Below, piece by piece: positions 31,267-43,145 of a stretch of DNA of 64,000 bases. Numbering within the stretch: the stretch's first letter is position 1; the number at the start of each line of letters is the position of its first letter. The position numbers and the translations under genes are program-made. The notes beneath the pieces are model-generated. The model saw only the letters and a program-made list of their open reading frames with translations, had not been told where the DNA came from and ran no database searches. This DNA is from Clarkia xantiana subsp. parviflora (Eukaryota; Streptophyta; Magnoliopsida; Myrtales; Onagraceae), in NCBI GenBank assembly GCA_036873135.1, contig JAPTYO010000002.1, forward strand, positions 41,903,452-41,967,451. The letters run 5' to 3'.

Positions 31267-34200
31267 CTAAGAATATGGGGTGGTGAGTGTGTCTGTTGCC
31301 ACGTACTCCTTTAGGCCTCCTTTGTAAATCATTTCTTCCACTTCTATCTTCAACACCATGCAATCGTTGGTTTGATGCCCCCAGGTCCCATGGTACTCAC
31401 ACCAACCTTGTGCATCTCTTCCTAGGAAGGCCTTGCCCTCCTCCTTGCATTTTGGTAGCTCTTCCTTGAGGTACTCCTGGAAAATTTCTTCTATCTTCAT
31501 TGTAAGGGGTGTGAATTTGAAGTTTACACCTCCTTCCAGTGTGTCAATCTCTCTTCTTTCTTCAAGGACTTTTTCCCATTGTCCTATCTCTTTTGCGAAC
31601 GCCTTGTCCAGCCTCTCTTTGAGCTCCCTCATTGTGCTTGTCATGACCATCTCATAGAACCCTCCATATGCTTCAAATGAGGTGGGATGCATGTTTCTAA
31701 GGAAGGCCCTTACGGCCTCTCTTCTTGTGATGTCCATGCTTGCACCATAGCTGAAGAATCTCCCAAAGTAGCTTGATATGGACTCCTTTGGCATTTGCTT
31801 GATGTCGTCTATATGTCGGAAACCCTTTTCAATGGAGTCCCTTGTTCTCTTTCCTTCTGCATTCTCTGGCTGCCAATGTATGCTTGTTACTCTTACAGCC
31901 TTACTTCTCTGCTTCTTCTTAGCTAGTCCTTGAAAGAACTGCTTACTCAGGCGGAGTCTAACTCCCTTTTTCATCTTTCCCTGCCTTAGTCTCTTCATCA
32001 TCTTCTCCTTGCCTTGGATGGCCCCGGTCATGACCATAGCCACTGTGTCTGACTTGTGCGATCCACGTCTCATGGAGTTGACGTAGCACTGCCTTGCAGT
32101 GCGTTGATCACCTAAGACTTCTCCAATTCCGTTTTCAGTTATATACTTCAGCTTCTGATGCACGGTAGATGGCACAATTTCATATGGATTTATGGTTGTT
32201 CTTCCTAGGATCCCGTTGTAGGCTCCCAGGCTTTCAACCACCATGAAGATGACGTTCACTCTCAGCTGTGTCCATCCCTGGCCCATGGTCACTGGCAGGG
32301 TTATCATTCCTAGGGGATAACTTGTTGCCCCTGAGAAGCCAACCAGAGGGAAGTTGACTGGTTTGATGTCTGCCTTTGTTTTTCCTATTTCTTCCAGGAC
32401 CCTTAGGCTTAGGAGGTCTGCAGAGCTGCCTCCATCTACCAGTATTCTTTTTACATCGAAATTATCGATGTCCATCGTGATGAATAGAGCATCATCGTGC
32501 GGGAAGACAATATGACTCTTGTCCTTCTCTGAAAACTCAATCTTCATTTCCTCTCCTTCTCGTGGTCTCTTTCTCCACTTTGGTACTGAGCTCAGCTTGG
32601 ATGCATAAACCTCCCTTGCATTAGCTGTTGGGCCACCTGATGCCACTCCTCCATGTATCATGTTTATAGTCCCCCTCTTATTAGGTGGGGGATTATAATC
32701 TACCTTATCTTTGCCTTTATCCTTGTATGATGGCCCTAGTTGTATGTTATTGCCACCGTGATCAACAAACTGTTTTAGCTCCCCTCTTTGGATGATATTG
32801 TTGATACTTAGCTTCAAGCTAAAGCATTCGTTCGTATCATGCCCATATGCCTCATGGTTATCACACCATCTATCCTTGTGTGTTCCTACCATTGGCGCTC
32901 TCCATCTTCTGGGGGGCGACCATAATTTCTGATTTCTCATCTCTCTCAGGACCACTGCTGGGGTGGTGTTCAATGGTATGAACTTGATAACATTTATTTC
33001 CCTAGCCTTCAATGGCTCACCCATCTGATTTCTTTGCTGGGGCGGACGCCACTCTTGTTGCCTTATGGGTTGAGGTGCCTGAGGTGGCTTTCCCTTATTC
33101 TGCTTTGTACTGTCCTCCTTTGCTGCTTGAATCTTGCCTTAACTCTGTGCCTCTCTAGGTCTATATGAGTTTTCACTCTCCCTGCTAGCTCCTCTAAGGT
33201 GCTTGCAGGTTTTTTGGCCATCTTTTCTGCCAATGTGGACCCGAAGCGGCCTAGGTTTCTTATGAAGGCTCTTATTATTTCACCCTCGGTGATGTCGCCC
33301 TGTATGTCTGCTATGTTCTGGTTGAACCTAGTGTAGTAATCAGCCAAAGATTCATCATTTTCTTACTTCACATCATCTAGGGAGCCTGTTCCTTTGAGTA
33401 GCTTCCTTTCTCCTAGATATCTCTGAAGAAACTTCGCCTTTAGCTGCGCCCATGAGTGGATGCTCTCAGTAGGTAGGCGAAAGAACCAATGTGACGCCAC
33501 CCCTGATAGGGTGTTTGGAAATAAGAGTGCCTTGTAGCGGTCATCAGTAGTTCTCCCGAATATAGAGGCTTCATGCTGCTGAATGTGCTCTAAAGGGTCT
33601 CCCTTGCCATTGTACTTTTCTATCTGTATTGTATGCAAGGAGTCTGGCACTTTGTTCATTTCCAACTCCCTCGTGAAGGGGTGGTTTGTGTTGTCACTCA
33701 GGCAGTGTAGTCCGTTCCTCTTTGACTCACTCATCTTCCTCACTATCATGGCTTCTATCTCCTCCGGGGTAATCATCACCGGCGTTGGAGTATAATCTCT
33801 CTGATATCCTCCATAATTGTAAACTAGGCTTGCTGGGATCCCTTGTCCGTGCTGGTACGGACTGTAGGCGTATCCCTGATATCCCTGTTGGGGTACTTGG
33901 TGGAATTCCTGCCTCCTTGGAGGTCTTGCCTGTCTATCTGCCCCCAACGGGGCGTATGCCCTGGGGTCCTGCTGTGTCTGTTGCTGCCTTGGAGGCACAA
34001 ACTGCTGCCTTCCCTCTGGGGGTGGCCTTTGGTTATCTCTCCTTTGTTCTTCCCGCTGCCCTGTTGGAGGGTGCGAGTGGTGTTCTTCTTCTGGGACTTG
34101 TTCTTCCTCCTGAACTTGTTCTTCTTCATGATGGTGTTGCATTCCCTGCCTGTTCCTCAGAGTCTCTCTATAGGCTAGTAGCTCATCCAATGCGCTCATC

Positions 34201-34610
34201 AACCCCGGAGTCACTGTATGTGCTCCTTGTGAGTATGCAGGCCTTGTGTTGGTTGTGTGGGCGCGATTGTCGTTCCTTTGAGCCGGCATTCCATATGGAT
34301 ATCCTTGAGGTTGTGCCTCATAGTAGTATCCCTGAGGAGGTGCCGTGTATTGGGATGGCACTCCTTGTTGCTCCCCCTGTCTTTGTGGCCTCCTAGCCAA
34401 TGGAGTTGAGGCTGTGGAAGACTCAGCCCCAGCTGGGCGTGAAGGTCCTCCTTCCTGGTTGTTAGGCTGGGGTGCCTGTGGGGCTACCTGAGGCTCTAGC
34501 TGTACAGGCTATTTCTCTGGGTTAGGCTGCCTTGCTGGAGGTATAGGCTGTCTCTCTCGCCTATTGCCCCCAGGTGGGCGATTATGTCTAGACGCTAAGC
34601 TATTCGTCAT
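31267..34610 (-). pseudogene. gag-protease of element D with a second Gag half after the protease
   Basis: Starts at ATG 34610, 52 bp past the LTR. Broken by TAG (34509-34511), TAA (33363-33365) and a frameshift near 33060; otherwise open to 31267. Order: Gln/Pro-rich N-terminus with GLMSALDELLAYRE; Gag core (LLFPNTLSGVASHWFFRLP, GEIIRAFIRNLG); knuckle-like CDNHEAYGHDTNEC (32845-32890 region); retropepsin (FPHDDALFIT, LVDGGSSADLL, GILGRTTINP, GEVLGDQ). Then comes a second Gag-type half: ISSYFGRFFSYGASM, AVRAFLRNMHP, FKFTPLTMK and another knuckle, CEYHGTWGHQTNDC, ending LKEYVATDTLTTPYS. A Gag half downstream of protease is not the usual order. The protease has DGG rather than DSG/DTG. No RT follows. 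Confidence 0.88.
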
Positions 34611-34641
34611 CGCTCTTGTGATTGCCAGGCTTTTTATTCGA

Positions 34642-34661
34642 AACCCACGGACGGCGCCAAT
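34642..34661 (-). other. Primer binding site of element D
   Basis: Minus strand ATTGGCGCCGTCCGTGGG directly after the LTR end. Confidence 0.85.
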
Positions 34662-36028
34662 TGTTAGGTTATAAGTTTTAGGTCAACCGGTCCTCGGCCT
34701 AAATCCTACTCCTCACTGGTGAACTAGCGGATCCTGTGCTTCCTGGGTTCGGTCGTTCTGTTCCTTTCCTTCTTCTCCCTTCACCCTGCAAAAGGGGCAA
34801 TATCAAGCACGGAGGGGGGGTGGTGCTTGATGAACCCTCTCCGATGCTTAAGTCAGTACGTCTTCTTTATAGAGATAAAGTTAGAGAGATGCCAGAGCTA
34901 AAATTGCATAAATGGCCAAGATGATCAAATGAATGGTGGAAGGGTTGTATTTATAGGTAACGGTGTCATTAAGATGGCTTAATGACATCGTTAACCTTTA
35001 AACACACTTAATTAGCCCTTGATCACATAATTAAAACCTTAAAGCACGGAGAGGTAGGGATGGCAACGGGTCTCGGGGCCCCGCTGACCCGCGGGGCCCC
35101 GACCCGGTTTTGACCCGCCGACCCGCGGGTCACGGGGCGGGTCCGGGTCGGGTCAGGCTCGGGTCGGGGCGGGTCCGGGTCTAGAGACCCGGGGCCCCGT
35201 AGACCCGCCCCGAAATACATATATATATAATATGTTTTTTTTATTTTTTATATGTTAATATAATTTAACTTTTACTAAACAATATGGTTAATATAGTACA
35301 TATATAAATAACATGGACCAAATTACAAATAGAAGTATATTTAGATTATTAGGATTTGCTAATTTGGTGTTTGGATTTGGATTTGAATTTGTATTTGTAA
35401 TGAATTTGATATGTTTATTGTTTATATTTGATTGGTGTTATATTTATGTTTTGAATGTATATATAATGTAATATTTTGACAAAAAAATTGTATTTAATAT
35501 TGAAAAAGTGAAAAAAAAAAAAAAAAAATTTGTTCACATGGCGGGGTGGGTCGGGGCCCCGCGGGTCGACCAGTGGGATTGTTGACCCGACCCGACCCGC
35601 CCCGAAAGGGCCAATTGGCCGGGGCCGGGTCAGCCAGGCCGACCCGCGGGGCGGGTCCGGGGCTGCGAAAACCCGCCCCGTTGCCATCCCTACGGAGAGG
35701 TTGGCGGAAATAAACTGAGTACGGGAGTCGGGAAACGGTGCCGGGGCCCTTGGGGGTGGGGAGAAAATCCAACCCCCAAGGGTAGGGGTTGGGTGTGGCC
35801 ACCCAACCCATCCCTAGGGGAGATAGGGTTGGCCAACCCTATCTCCCCTAGGGGAGATCGGGTCGGGTGTGGCTACCCGACCTCACCTAGGTGAGTTCGT
35901 CGCGGTCCGGACCGTTGGTTTTTCGGCGGGGTGTTTGGGGTCGAAGTTTCGATTTATAATCATTAACGGGGTGATCGAAATAAAACGATTTGGAAGTCAA
36001 CGGGTTCAAATTGGGCGTATATCCATCA
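34662..36028 (-). repeat. 5' LTR of element D, enlarged by a hAT-type insertion
   Basis: Plus strand TGTTAGGTTATAAG...ATATCCATCA. Minus-strand TATA box 34948-34956. Palindromic U3 cluster around 35811-35895 (CCCTATCTCCCC/GGGGAGATAGGG). Without the insertion (35055-35692 plus one duplication) it is about 720 bp, in line with J. Confidence 0.92.
35055..35692. mobile_element. Non-autonomous hAT-type transposon
   Basis: 638 bp with perfect 16-bp terminal inverted repeats TAGGGATGGCAACGGG and an 8-bp duplication CGGAGAGG (35047-35054 and 35693-35700). The TAGGGATGGCAA end and the 8-bp duplication are typical of plant hAT elements. Ends are GC-rich with subterminal GGGTCGGG words; the centre (35220-35530) is AT-rich. 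No transposase. The empty site is seen in J's LTR around 6915. Confidence 0.95.
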
Positions 36029-36033
36029 GCGAG

Positions 36034-36352
36034 CGAAGAACTTAGGGGAACGTTGGGGGCATCAGAGGCGCCACCCTCGTGAAACTCCGATATGGGGGTG
36101 GCGATTATCACCTTGGCTTTCTTTTGAGCCTTAGCACTGTTCTTCTTAGAAGGGGGGATTGGCTGCCCTTTTTGTCCTCATCTTGGGCGTTTTCTCTGAG
36201 GCAGGAACGTCCTCAGCAAGATCCTCAGCAAAATCTTCAGCAATATACTCATTAGGAGCCTAGGGGGCAGCAACGACATCAATCACTGGAGAATCTTGGG
36301 GCAAAGGGACTCTAGTTGTCGCCTGGTTACGAGCATTAAAAAGCTTCATAAA
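36034..36352 (-). pseudogene. Antisense gene of element H, middle segment
   Basis: Minus strand between D and E. It encodes an acidic stretch (AEDFAEDLAEDVPASEK), basic residues (SKKNSAKAQKKAK, nuclear-signal-like) and ISEFHEGG, with one frameshift or stop near 36155. Its upstream end (GAAGCTTTTTAATGCTCG on the minus strand) aligns with 48572-48590 of element G, and in H that text joins the part right of element E. So one gene is split by E and D. Confidence 0.7.
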
Positions 36353-37017
36353 TGTTAAGTCTGCTTCCACTTAGGTAGCTTCGGGCTTCTTTTCCACGAA
36401 CGGGCTCCGGATGTGTGTTCAGGGACGGGTACGCCGCGATCCCTAAAACACGATCCTCGAACTTGGTCTTCAACTTCCTCGAACTTAGTCTCAAAATCCG
36501 GATCCTGCACAAGGGGAAGTAACCAGCGTGGGAGAAGGGGGGATGCTGGTTGGGCCCTCTCCGACGCTCAAGTCAAAATCTTCTAGAGAGAGAAAGCCTT
36601 TTAAAAGTCTAAGCATCCAATGTCCAAAATGAGGGAGTTATTTAGAATGGGAGACCTAAGTCCCTATTTATAGGGAACCTAAGGATCATGCCCAGTTTTG
36701 AACGGTTTGATGTCGGTATGAAGGAAAACTTATACCGTCATCAAGGTGGATTATGCATGCACTGACTTCTCACACTTGGAAAAATAATCGGGACAAGCGC
36801 GCGGAGGACATCGGCAATCCGGACCTACCCGGATTGTTTAGCAATCCGGACCGGGTTCGGATTGCCTTAACAATCTGGAAGTTCCCGGTCCGGGTACTGC
36901 GCGTATTCCTGACCGTTTTGGACTTGGGTGTCCGCGGAAGAGTTCTTTTACGGGTTTTGGAGTATTTTGCGAGGCCCGAAATGTAAATACGAACCCGAAT
37001 TGGACCGATATCTAACA
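36353..37017 (-). repeat. 3' LTR of element E
   Basis: Plus strand TGTTAAGTCTGC...GATATCTAACA. Minus-strand TATA box CTATAAATA at 36665-36673. U3 contains inverted GGCAATCCGG / CCGGATTG copies (36810-36890). Confidence 0.92.
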
Positions 37018-37034
37018 CTTGCCCCCGAGTCAAG
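37018..37034 (-). other. Polypurine tract of element E
   Basis: Minus strand CTTGACTCGGGGGCAAG before TGTTAGATATCGG. Confidence 0.85.
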
Positions 37035-38320
37035 TAGCGGTTCAAAACCCATACTTGATTCTTTTTAAGATAAGATATTCGTCCAATTTAGGTTCGGTAC
37101 TGATCTCAGGGGTGGCCTGTTTTTCAATTCGATTGTAGGAATCACAAATTTGACCAACTTTAATTTTCCGCTGTATGTACGTAATCTATTTACAGGGTTA
37201 GCGTAGCGGACAATATGCGCATAACAACATGAAATTAACGATATATTCGCAATATCATGCAATGAGAGAAATACTTGTAGTAATAAAGAATTACACAACA
37301 TGATAATATCATGGTACATGATGTAAACGGATGACGTAATCATGCAATAAGCAAAATACTTAGATTAATATGAAATTGGAGAGCACGTACATAATCATGA
37401 AGCTTGGTGTAAACGTGAGACATGATGTAAACATGAAATTCATATTTAGATTACAAAAATAAGCATGTAACGATCATAAATAATAAACGTGCATGATAAA
37501 TTCTATGTACGTAATATGTAATAGTAATTACGTGTAGTGTGTCATGAAGCATTGTGCGATATGTATGCAATATGAACATAGGAGAGATGCAAAGATGATT
37601 GTAAAGGTTGCTAAGGACTTATATGAAAATATATGAAAGTTTAGTCCTTAGCACATGGTGTAGGCACTATTAATGAAAATTAGGAGAGAGAATACTCATT
37701 ATCTTACATCCTTCATAGATAAATCTCCAAGAAGCTCTCTATTCTTGATGAAGATGAAACTTTTGAGATCATAGATTTGGAGTAGACACACCATAGTTGA
37801 TATCAATTGGATTCGGACTCGCTTCGTGTTGGTGAGTTCAATTTCGTACATGGCTGGACCTTTAACTTCGTTTGGCCTTGATTTAGTCTTGAAATCACCA
37901 TGTACCTAGCTTACCTTAACATGCATACAAGGTTTTTGATAAAATGCATTAGAATTCTTAGCCTCAAATCGGTCAAAAAATTTCTAAGTGCTGAAAATTT
38001 TAGAAAAGTGTAAATGAATCGTTATACTTCCCTTATGCATAGTGTTAATTTCCGACATGTTGTTCCATGCCTTAGTCGTTGTTTTAGTATGCTCGATGTT
38101 GATGATCGGTAGTTGTAGGCAATGTACGTTGAGTATCATGTATAGACTGTCGGTCATTGTCTGCAAACATGCTAAAACACTTAGAAATATTTTAACAATA
38201 TCCAATTCTTGTTACCATAGATGTCGTCGTATGAGTTTTGTTGATAAGCGTCGTAGGAATGCTTAGGAGGTATTGTGTAGAAGTTGATAATAGCTACTTG
38301 ATGCACGCAATCCATCCTTG
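37035..38320. other. Spacer of element E, no gene seen
   Basis: AT-rich with CATGATGTAAAC-type words (37250-37560). The upstream end of the antisense gene may lie here but no domain is recognisable. A stray copy of the array word ACACTTAGAAATATT is at about 38176. Confidence 0.4.
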
Positions 38321-39065
38321 TCGACATGTATGTACGTACATGGAAACACTTAGAAAATATTCTCCCCTTGTCGACATGCATCCATGTCGACATGTATGTA
38401 CGTACATGGAAACACTTAGAAAATATTCTCCCCTTGTCGACATGCATCATTGTCGACATGTATGTACGTACATGGAAACACTTAGAAAATATTCCTCACT
38501 TTTCGACATGCATCCTTGTTAACATGTATGTACGTACATGGAAACACTTAGAAAATATTCCTCACTTGTCGACATGCATCCTTGTCGACATGTATGTACG
38601 TACATGGAAATACTTAGAAAATATTCTTCACTTGTCGACATGCATCCTTGTCGACATGTATGTACGTACACGGAGATACTTAGAAAATATTCTTCACTTG
38701 TCGACATGCATCCTTGTCGACCTGTATGTACATACATGGAAATACTTAGAAAATATTCTTCATTTGTCGACATGCATCTTTGTCGACATGTATGTACGTA
38801 CATGGAAATACTTAGAAAATATTCTTCACTTGTCGACATGCATCCTTGTCGACATGTATGTATGTACATGGAAATACTTAGAAAATATTCTTCACTTGTC
38901 GACATGCATCCTTGTCACATGTATGTACGTACATGGAAATACTTTGAAAATATTCTTCACTTGTCGACATGCATCCTTGTCGACATGTATGTACATACAT
39001 GGAAACACTTAGAAGATATTCCACGTTTTTCGACATCCATCCTTGTCGACATGTATGTACGTGCT
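38321..39065. repeat. 66-bp minisatellite in element E
   Basis: About eleven head-to-tail units. Each holds a CACTTGTCGACATGCATCC part, a palindromic CATGTATGTACGTACATG part and AAACACTTAGAAAATATTC. 66 bp equals 22 codons, so several frames on both strands stay open with a 22-residue period. Degenerate outliers extend to about 39330. Confidence 0.97.
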
Positions 39066-39639
39066 TATATGTGCGCACTTGCCCCCACACTTAGAATCTT
39101 TTCTCTATCCCTGGCTATGTACGTTGTATCCATATGCTTGATGTAAACACAGGTTGTATGCCAACACCTTGTTGTATGCTAACACTTGGTAATATGCTGA
39201 CACATAGTAGCATGCTGACAGCTTGCAATATGCTGACTGTCATCCTGAGCAAAACACTTAGAAAATATTTCGCCCTTGTAATCATGTATGCTGCGAGTAT
39301 GAGCTCGATGTCGACATGTAAGGTTGATGTGTTGAAGAAGTTGCCCCCCTTGCATGATGCTTGTTACTTGTTGCACGAAGACTAACGAGTCTTGTACGTA
39401 CACAGTTGTCTCACATGGAGCGTCCATTGCATATATGTTTTCATAAGTGTTGATGCGTGTTTGCGCACTGATTGGATTGTTGGTTACATTTTTTCGGATA
39501 TCAGATCTTGCTATCTTCTTGTCGGAATTAATCTTCCCACGGCTGTTATCATGAGTAAGTCTACTATTTCCATTCTGTGAGTAACTCTGTGTTCGGATGT
39601 CGACATGGTTGAGCAGCTAAATAATACGCCAAGTGTAGA

Positions 39640-40420
39640 TGTTGATGTCCTTCTAAAGATTTGGTATCATGTTGTTATGTAGGTCGGATTGATGGAAAAA
39701 GCTCGTCTTTGCAAATAGCCGATGTATACAGTAATCCGCCTGTTGGAAGGAATGTCCGTACAATTGCCCCCGCTACTCGTGGAGTCTCCGGACATGGTCG
39801 CGGTAAAGGATTTGTGAGTAAGGCACCTCCTTATATCTTCTTTGAACTTGTTAATTTTCCAAGTTGTTGCTTTCATGTTGCTGAACGTGTGGTTGCAGTT
39901 CCTGACTTTAGCACAATTCTCAAAAGATCCGATGCAGGGGCTCGTTCCTCGAGCGATTCTAAGTTCTTTATGCCGAGTACGACCGTGCTAACTCCTTCTT
40001 GCGATAAAGGGAATAGAGTTGAGGGTCGTGCGGTGGTGCCTTCTGCCCCCGGTCGAGGGACCGGCCCAAGGAGGAGCGTTCCTCCCATTGAGGTAAGTGT
40101 TGTTTACTTCTTCACACTTGAAACTTGATCTTGAAGACGGCTGATTTTGATACACGCATTGCTGATTGTCGCGCTTATGTTGAAGAGCTATGTCGTATTG
40201 AAGTTAAAGCGACCATCCTTGCTGTGTCTTTTGTGCGGATGACGACATTGCCTTTGATGTTGACATTATGAACTCTTTGCCATAGATCCTTGGAGATGAT
40301 GCTATCTCTTGGTTGGTGTCAGGTTGTCTGTTTCCAGCATGTTGAACCCTTTGTGAATGGGTTGATGTTGTTTTGAGGTTTTCGATAAATCTTTGTTTAC
40401 GCCTTTGCTTGCATGGTATT
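39640..40420 (+). pseudogene. Antisense additional gene of element E, partial
   Basis: Plus strand, opposite to E's gag. 39661-40092 is open: RNVRTIAPATRGVSGHGRGKG (basic), SDAGARSSSDSKFF, then LTPSCDKGNRVEGRAVV and a Pro/Arg-rich segment. A probable donor at 40092 (GAG before GTAAGT) leads over a short intron to TADFDTRIADCRAYVEELCR, a probable coiled-coil start (about 40138-40200). Stops follow. The linker resembles that of J (LTPSHDKEVVVEE), which fixes strand and position. The WKxxYFF domain and the GYQL module were not found, so this copy is incomplete. Confidence 0.5.
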
Positions 40421-41939
40421 TCATCACTTGGACCTGTTTTCAATAATAATAAACATGTGATAACTTGTTAGTAATATTTCATACCTTGCGTTATCTTTAT
40501 TGTCCGTATGTATTGGACTTGTATGATAGGATTGAACTCCTTGTTGTGATGGATAGAACATACGATGTTGCGACTTGCGCATTGCAGGGTGTTATGTACA
40601 CTTGGTACTTGTAGCATTGCGGGTAGTAATGTACTTGGCACTTGGCCTTTGACATGTAGCAGTGTCGTCTTGACGTAGCAGGACTTAAGTTTATACCGTC
40701 TCTTAGTTCCACTCTACGGCGACGTTGTTGCAAGATATTTCTTTCTTATTTTGTTGTTTTTGCGTTAAATGCTAAAGAGCAAGATAACGTTATACAAGAC
40801 TCAACTTGTAAGTTTGATAATTTTTGTACAAGGTTTGCTTTAAAAAGCGTATAACATGAAGCTATCCTTTTTCAGGTCTAAGTCTTCATGGTGTATGAAC
40901 CCTTATGAGAGTATGCATACTTTTAGTGTGTGGGGTTGTCGTCTAACAAGAGGACTTCCGCCACGATGGAGTGATCAGTCCCACCTAAGTGCCGCATCCT
41001 GGTTTGTATGCAGGGAATGGCTATGAACATGAAGATTTGCTACTAAGAGCATTTCGCAGCATGCCATTTTTTAGAAGTAAACATGGGGTTTGCCCTTACA
41101 AAGAGGATACCACAACATGCTACTTTTGATAGTAAATCTTGGTGTTTATCCAAGATATTGCTTGTTGTTGACGCCTTTGGAATAGTCGTCACTTTGAGTA
41201 GAGAATTTTATAAGTCCCTTTTGTAGATAACCCGCAAGTTGTCATTGCCACATATAAGTTGACTGTGCACATTGCGCGATGGCTATGTGTTGCCGACATC
41301 TTGATATAGCCGCTAATATGGATGGAGAAATAAACTCCCTGTTGTTGTAGATAATAGATATGTTGGCGTTGTATGCCATTAATCCCTCCTTGAACATAAT
41401 GCTTAGCTTGTATTGTTGAAGTAGATATTATGTGCATAGGTTACTACTTGGCATAATTCCAATGTAGTAATCATAGTGTAGCATGTACCTATGAACAGAG
41501 TTGCTCTTTCTCAGATAGTTGCAATGTTTACAAGTTTGCAAAAATATGGAGCTATGAAGTTTTTTTTTTAGTAATGCATATAATAGATAAAGTAAAGGAG
41601 TCTGATACGAGGACTCCTTGTTTGTGCAGGAAACTTCCCTAAGTGCGGACGCGATAGGTGCGGATCGTGATAGGTGTGCATATGTCGGGAGCGGAGCTTT
41701 TCCAAGTATCACCCGCTATATGTGATTGTGAATATGTCTGTATGAACAGCGACTATGCATTATTGTATGCGTCCTCTAGTTGATTCGTGTTGATGCCTCC
41801 TTAGTATGATGTACATGCCTATATATGATCATTGCTTGGTGTTTCCTTCTTAGAAGAATGGTACCGCGTACTCTTGCAATTATTCGTTTCTTCACTTCGG
41901 TGGAATGCCGAGCACTTGTCAGCTTGGTGCCCCCCAAGT
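40421..41939. other. Spacer of element E between the convergent genes
   Basis: No family signature on either strand. An 80-bp block at about 41430-41510 (TACTTGGCATAATTCCAATG) recurs imperfectly at about 42905-42980. Confidence 0.4.
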
Positions 41940-42410
41940 CGCTTGGCAGTCCTACAGCTGTTTCCTCATGGTTTCTATTACTTCATCTTCTGACTGTGAT
42001 GCGCCTACTCGGACCATCCTTTCTGGCTCATCTATCTTGATTTCTTGTAATGCTTCAACAAGAGCAGGACGTGCATGATCTACCCTTGGGTTTTCATCAA
42101 TGACGGGAATTCCGCTATTGTTTGTCTTGTCACCATGTTGGAGTGCAACCTTGTAGCAGTCTTTTGACAACTGCTGATCTCCCTTTACTTCACCAAATCA
42201 TGCCTTTTTTAGAAACTTGATCTTTTGGTGTGATGTTGACGCTATCATACTCCACTTGTTCATGGTTGAATACCCTAGGATTCCTTTATATGCGTCAGGC
42301 TTTTCTACGATCACGAACGGAACGCCGATTTGGAGTTGTTGCTCTCCCTCTCCTAATGCGCGTTGCGCGGTGTTGAGTTTAATGTGCTGGTTTTGCGGTG
42401 TATGCTTCAT
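41940..42410 (-). pseudogene. Protease end and pre-RT linker of element E
   Basis: Minus frame 42410-42198 encodes LQIGVPFVIVEKPDAYKGIL then STSHQKIKFLKKA, the C-terminal part of a Ty3-type retropepsin (compare MVVESLGAYNGILGRTTIN and STVHQKLKY in D). The adjacent minus frame 42170-41952 encodes ALQEIKIDEPERMVRVGASQ and VIETMRKQL. This resembles the linker that in full elements leads straight into reverse transcriptase (IDEPDR-V-IG...L...N-DVFAW). The sequence stops there; no RT follows. E therefore derives from a pol-bearing ancestor by loss of everything from RT on. Confidence 0.65.
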
Positions 42411-43145
42411 GTGTTCACTTTCAAGGGGCCTGGGTTTATTTGATGTGTCTCTTCATACACTTGTGACTCATTCCGGGGTTGTGTCTGTGTGACGATTGTG
42501 CACATGGTTGAGAGATGTTATACAGGTGGAATCCTCATCTTCTCCTTTGTTTTGTCTGAAGATTAGGTTTCGCTGTCGGCGTATGTTTTGAGTGGTACGA
42601 TCCTTCTTGTGTTTTTGACAAGGGTAAACTTGCTGGATGTCGGAAATAATTATCTAAGTCTTTTCTCGTGATTGGTTTGGCACAGGCGTGCGTATTAACA
42701 TAGGAGCGTATCCTGAATTCCTATCTTCCACAATGTTGATGACGTTGTCACTTTGGTGATGCCCCCGTTTTATTATTGCAGCGCGATTTTTAGTCTTGTG
42801 CGTATAGAATGCTTGAGGCTCCGTTGCATGGGGGATGTTGTATGACCTAAGTCGTTTGTTGCTCATAGTGCGATAGCTTGTGTTGTTGATGCAGTTAATA
42901 TGTGCGTAGTTGTTACTTGGCGTTATTCCAAGGTAGTATGCATGATATAGTAATGTGCCTACGAAAGTAGATTTAACCTTCATTAGATATTTGGGGTTCG
43001 TACAATGGATTACAGGAAGGCGTCTACTGATCGCTCCTTTTGAAAAGTACTAAGGATAATAAACATAAGTTGTACTTAATCTAAAAAGACTTAAAGTAGA
43101 TATGTAAAAATAGAGATAAAGGGATTGATGATGTGTTTGACGTCT
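42411..43145. other. Decayed region between gag and protease remnants of E
   Basis: Minus frames up to 109 codons (42654-42983) show no recognisable motif; part is the repeat block mentioned for 41430-41510. Confidence 0.3.

Larger units (their letters stand above)
30258..36028 (-). mobile_element. Element D: gag-protease-gag element inserted in H's antisense gene
   Basis: Minus-oriented. 5' LTR 34662-36028 (with a nested hAT-type insertion), primer site, gag-protease frame 34610-31267, minisatellite 30541-31000 and a truncated 3' LTR 30258-30540. The flanks GCGGG (30253-30257) and GCGAG (36029-36033) differ by one base. No RT or integrase and no antisense gene; the latter was probably lost with the U3-side part of the 3' LTR. 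Confidence 0.85.

Noticed and set aside
33785..34396. 203-codon plus-strand frame
   Set aside because: Lies opposite the Gln/Pro-rich part of D's gag, which has the recognisable Gag context; biased composition keeps the other strand open.
38326..39012. Long open frames with a 22-residue repeat on both strands, looking like a repeat protein
   Set aside because: The unit is 66 bp, a multiple of three, so the array stays open in several frames on both strands. There is no start context or supporting family.
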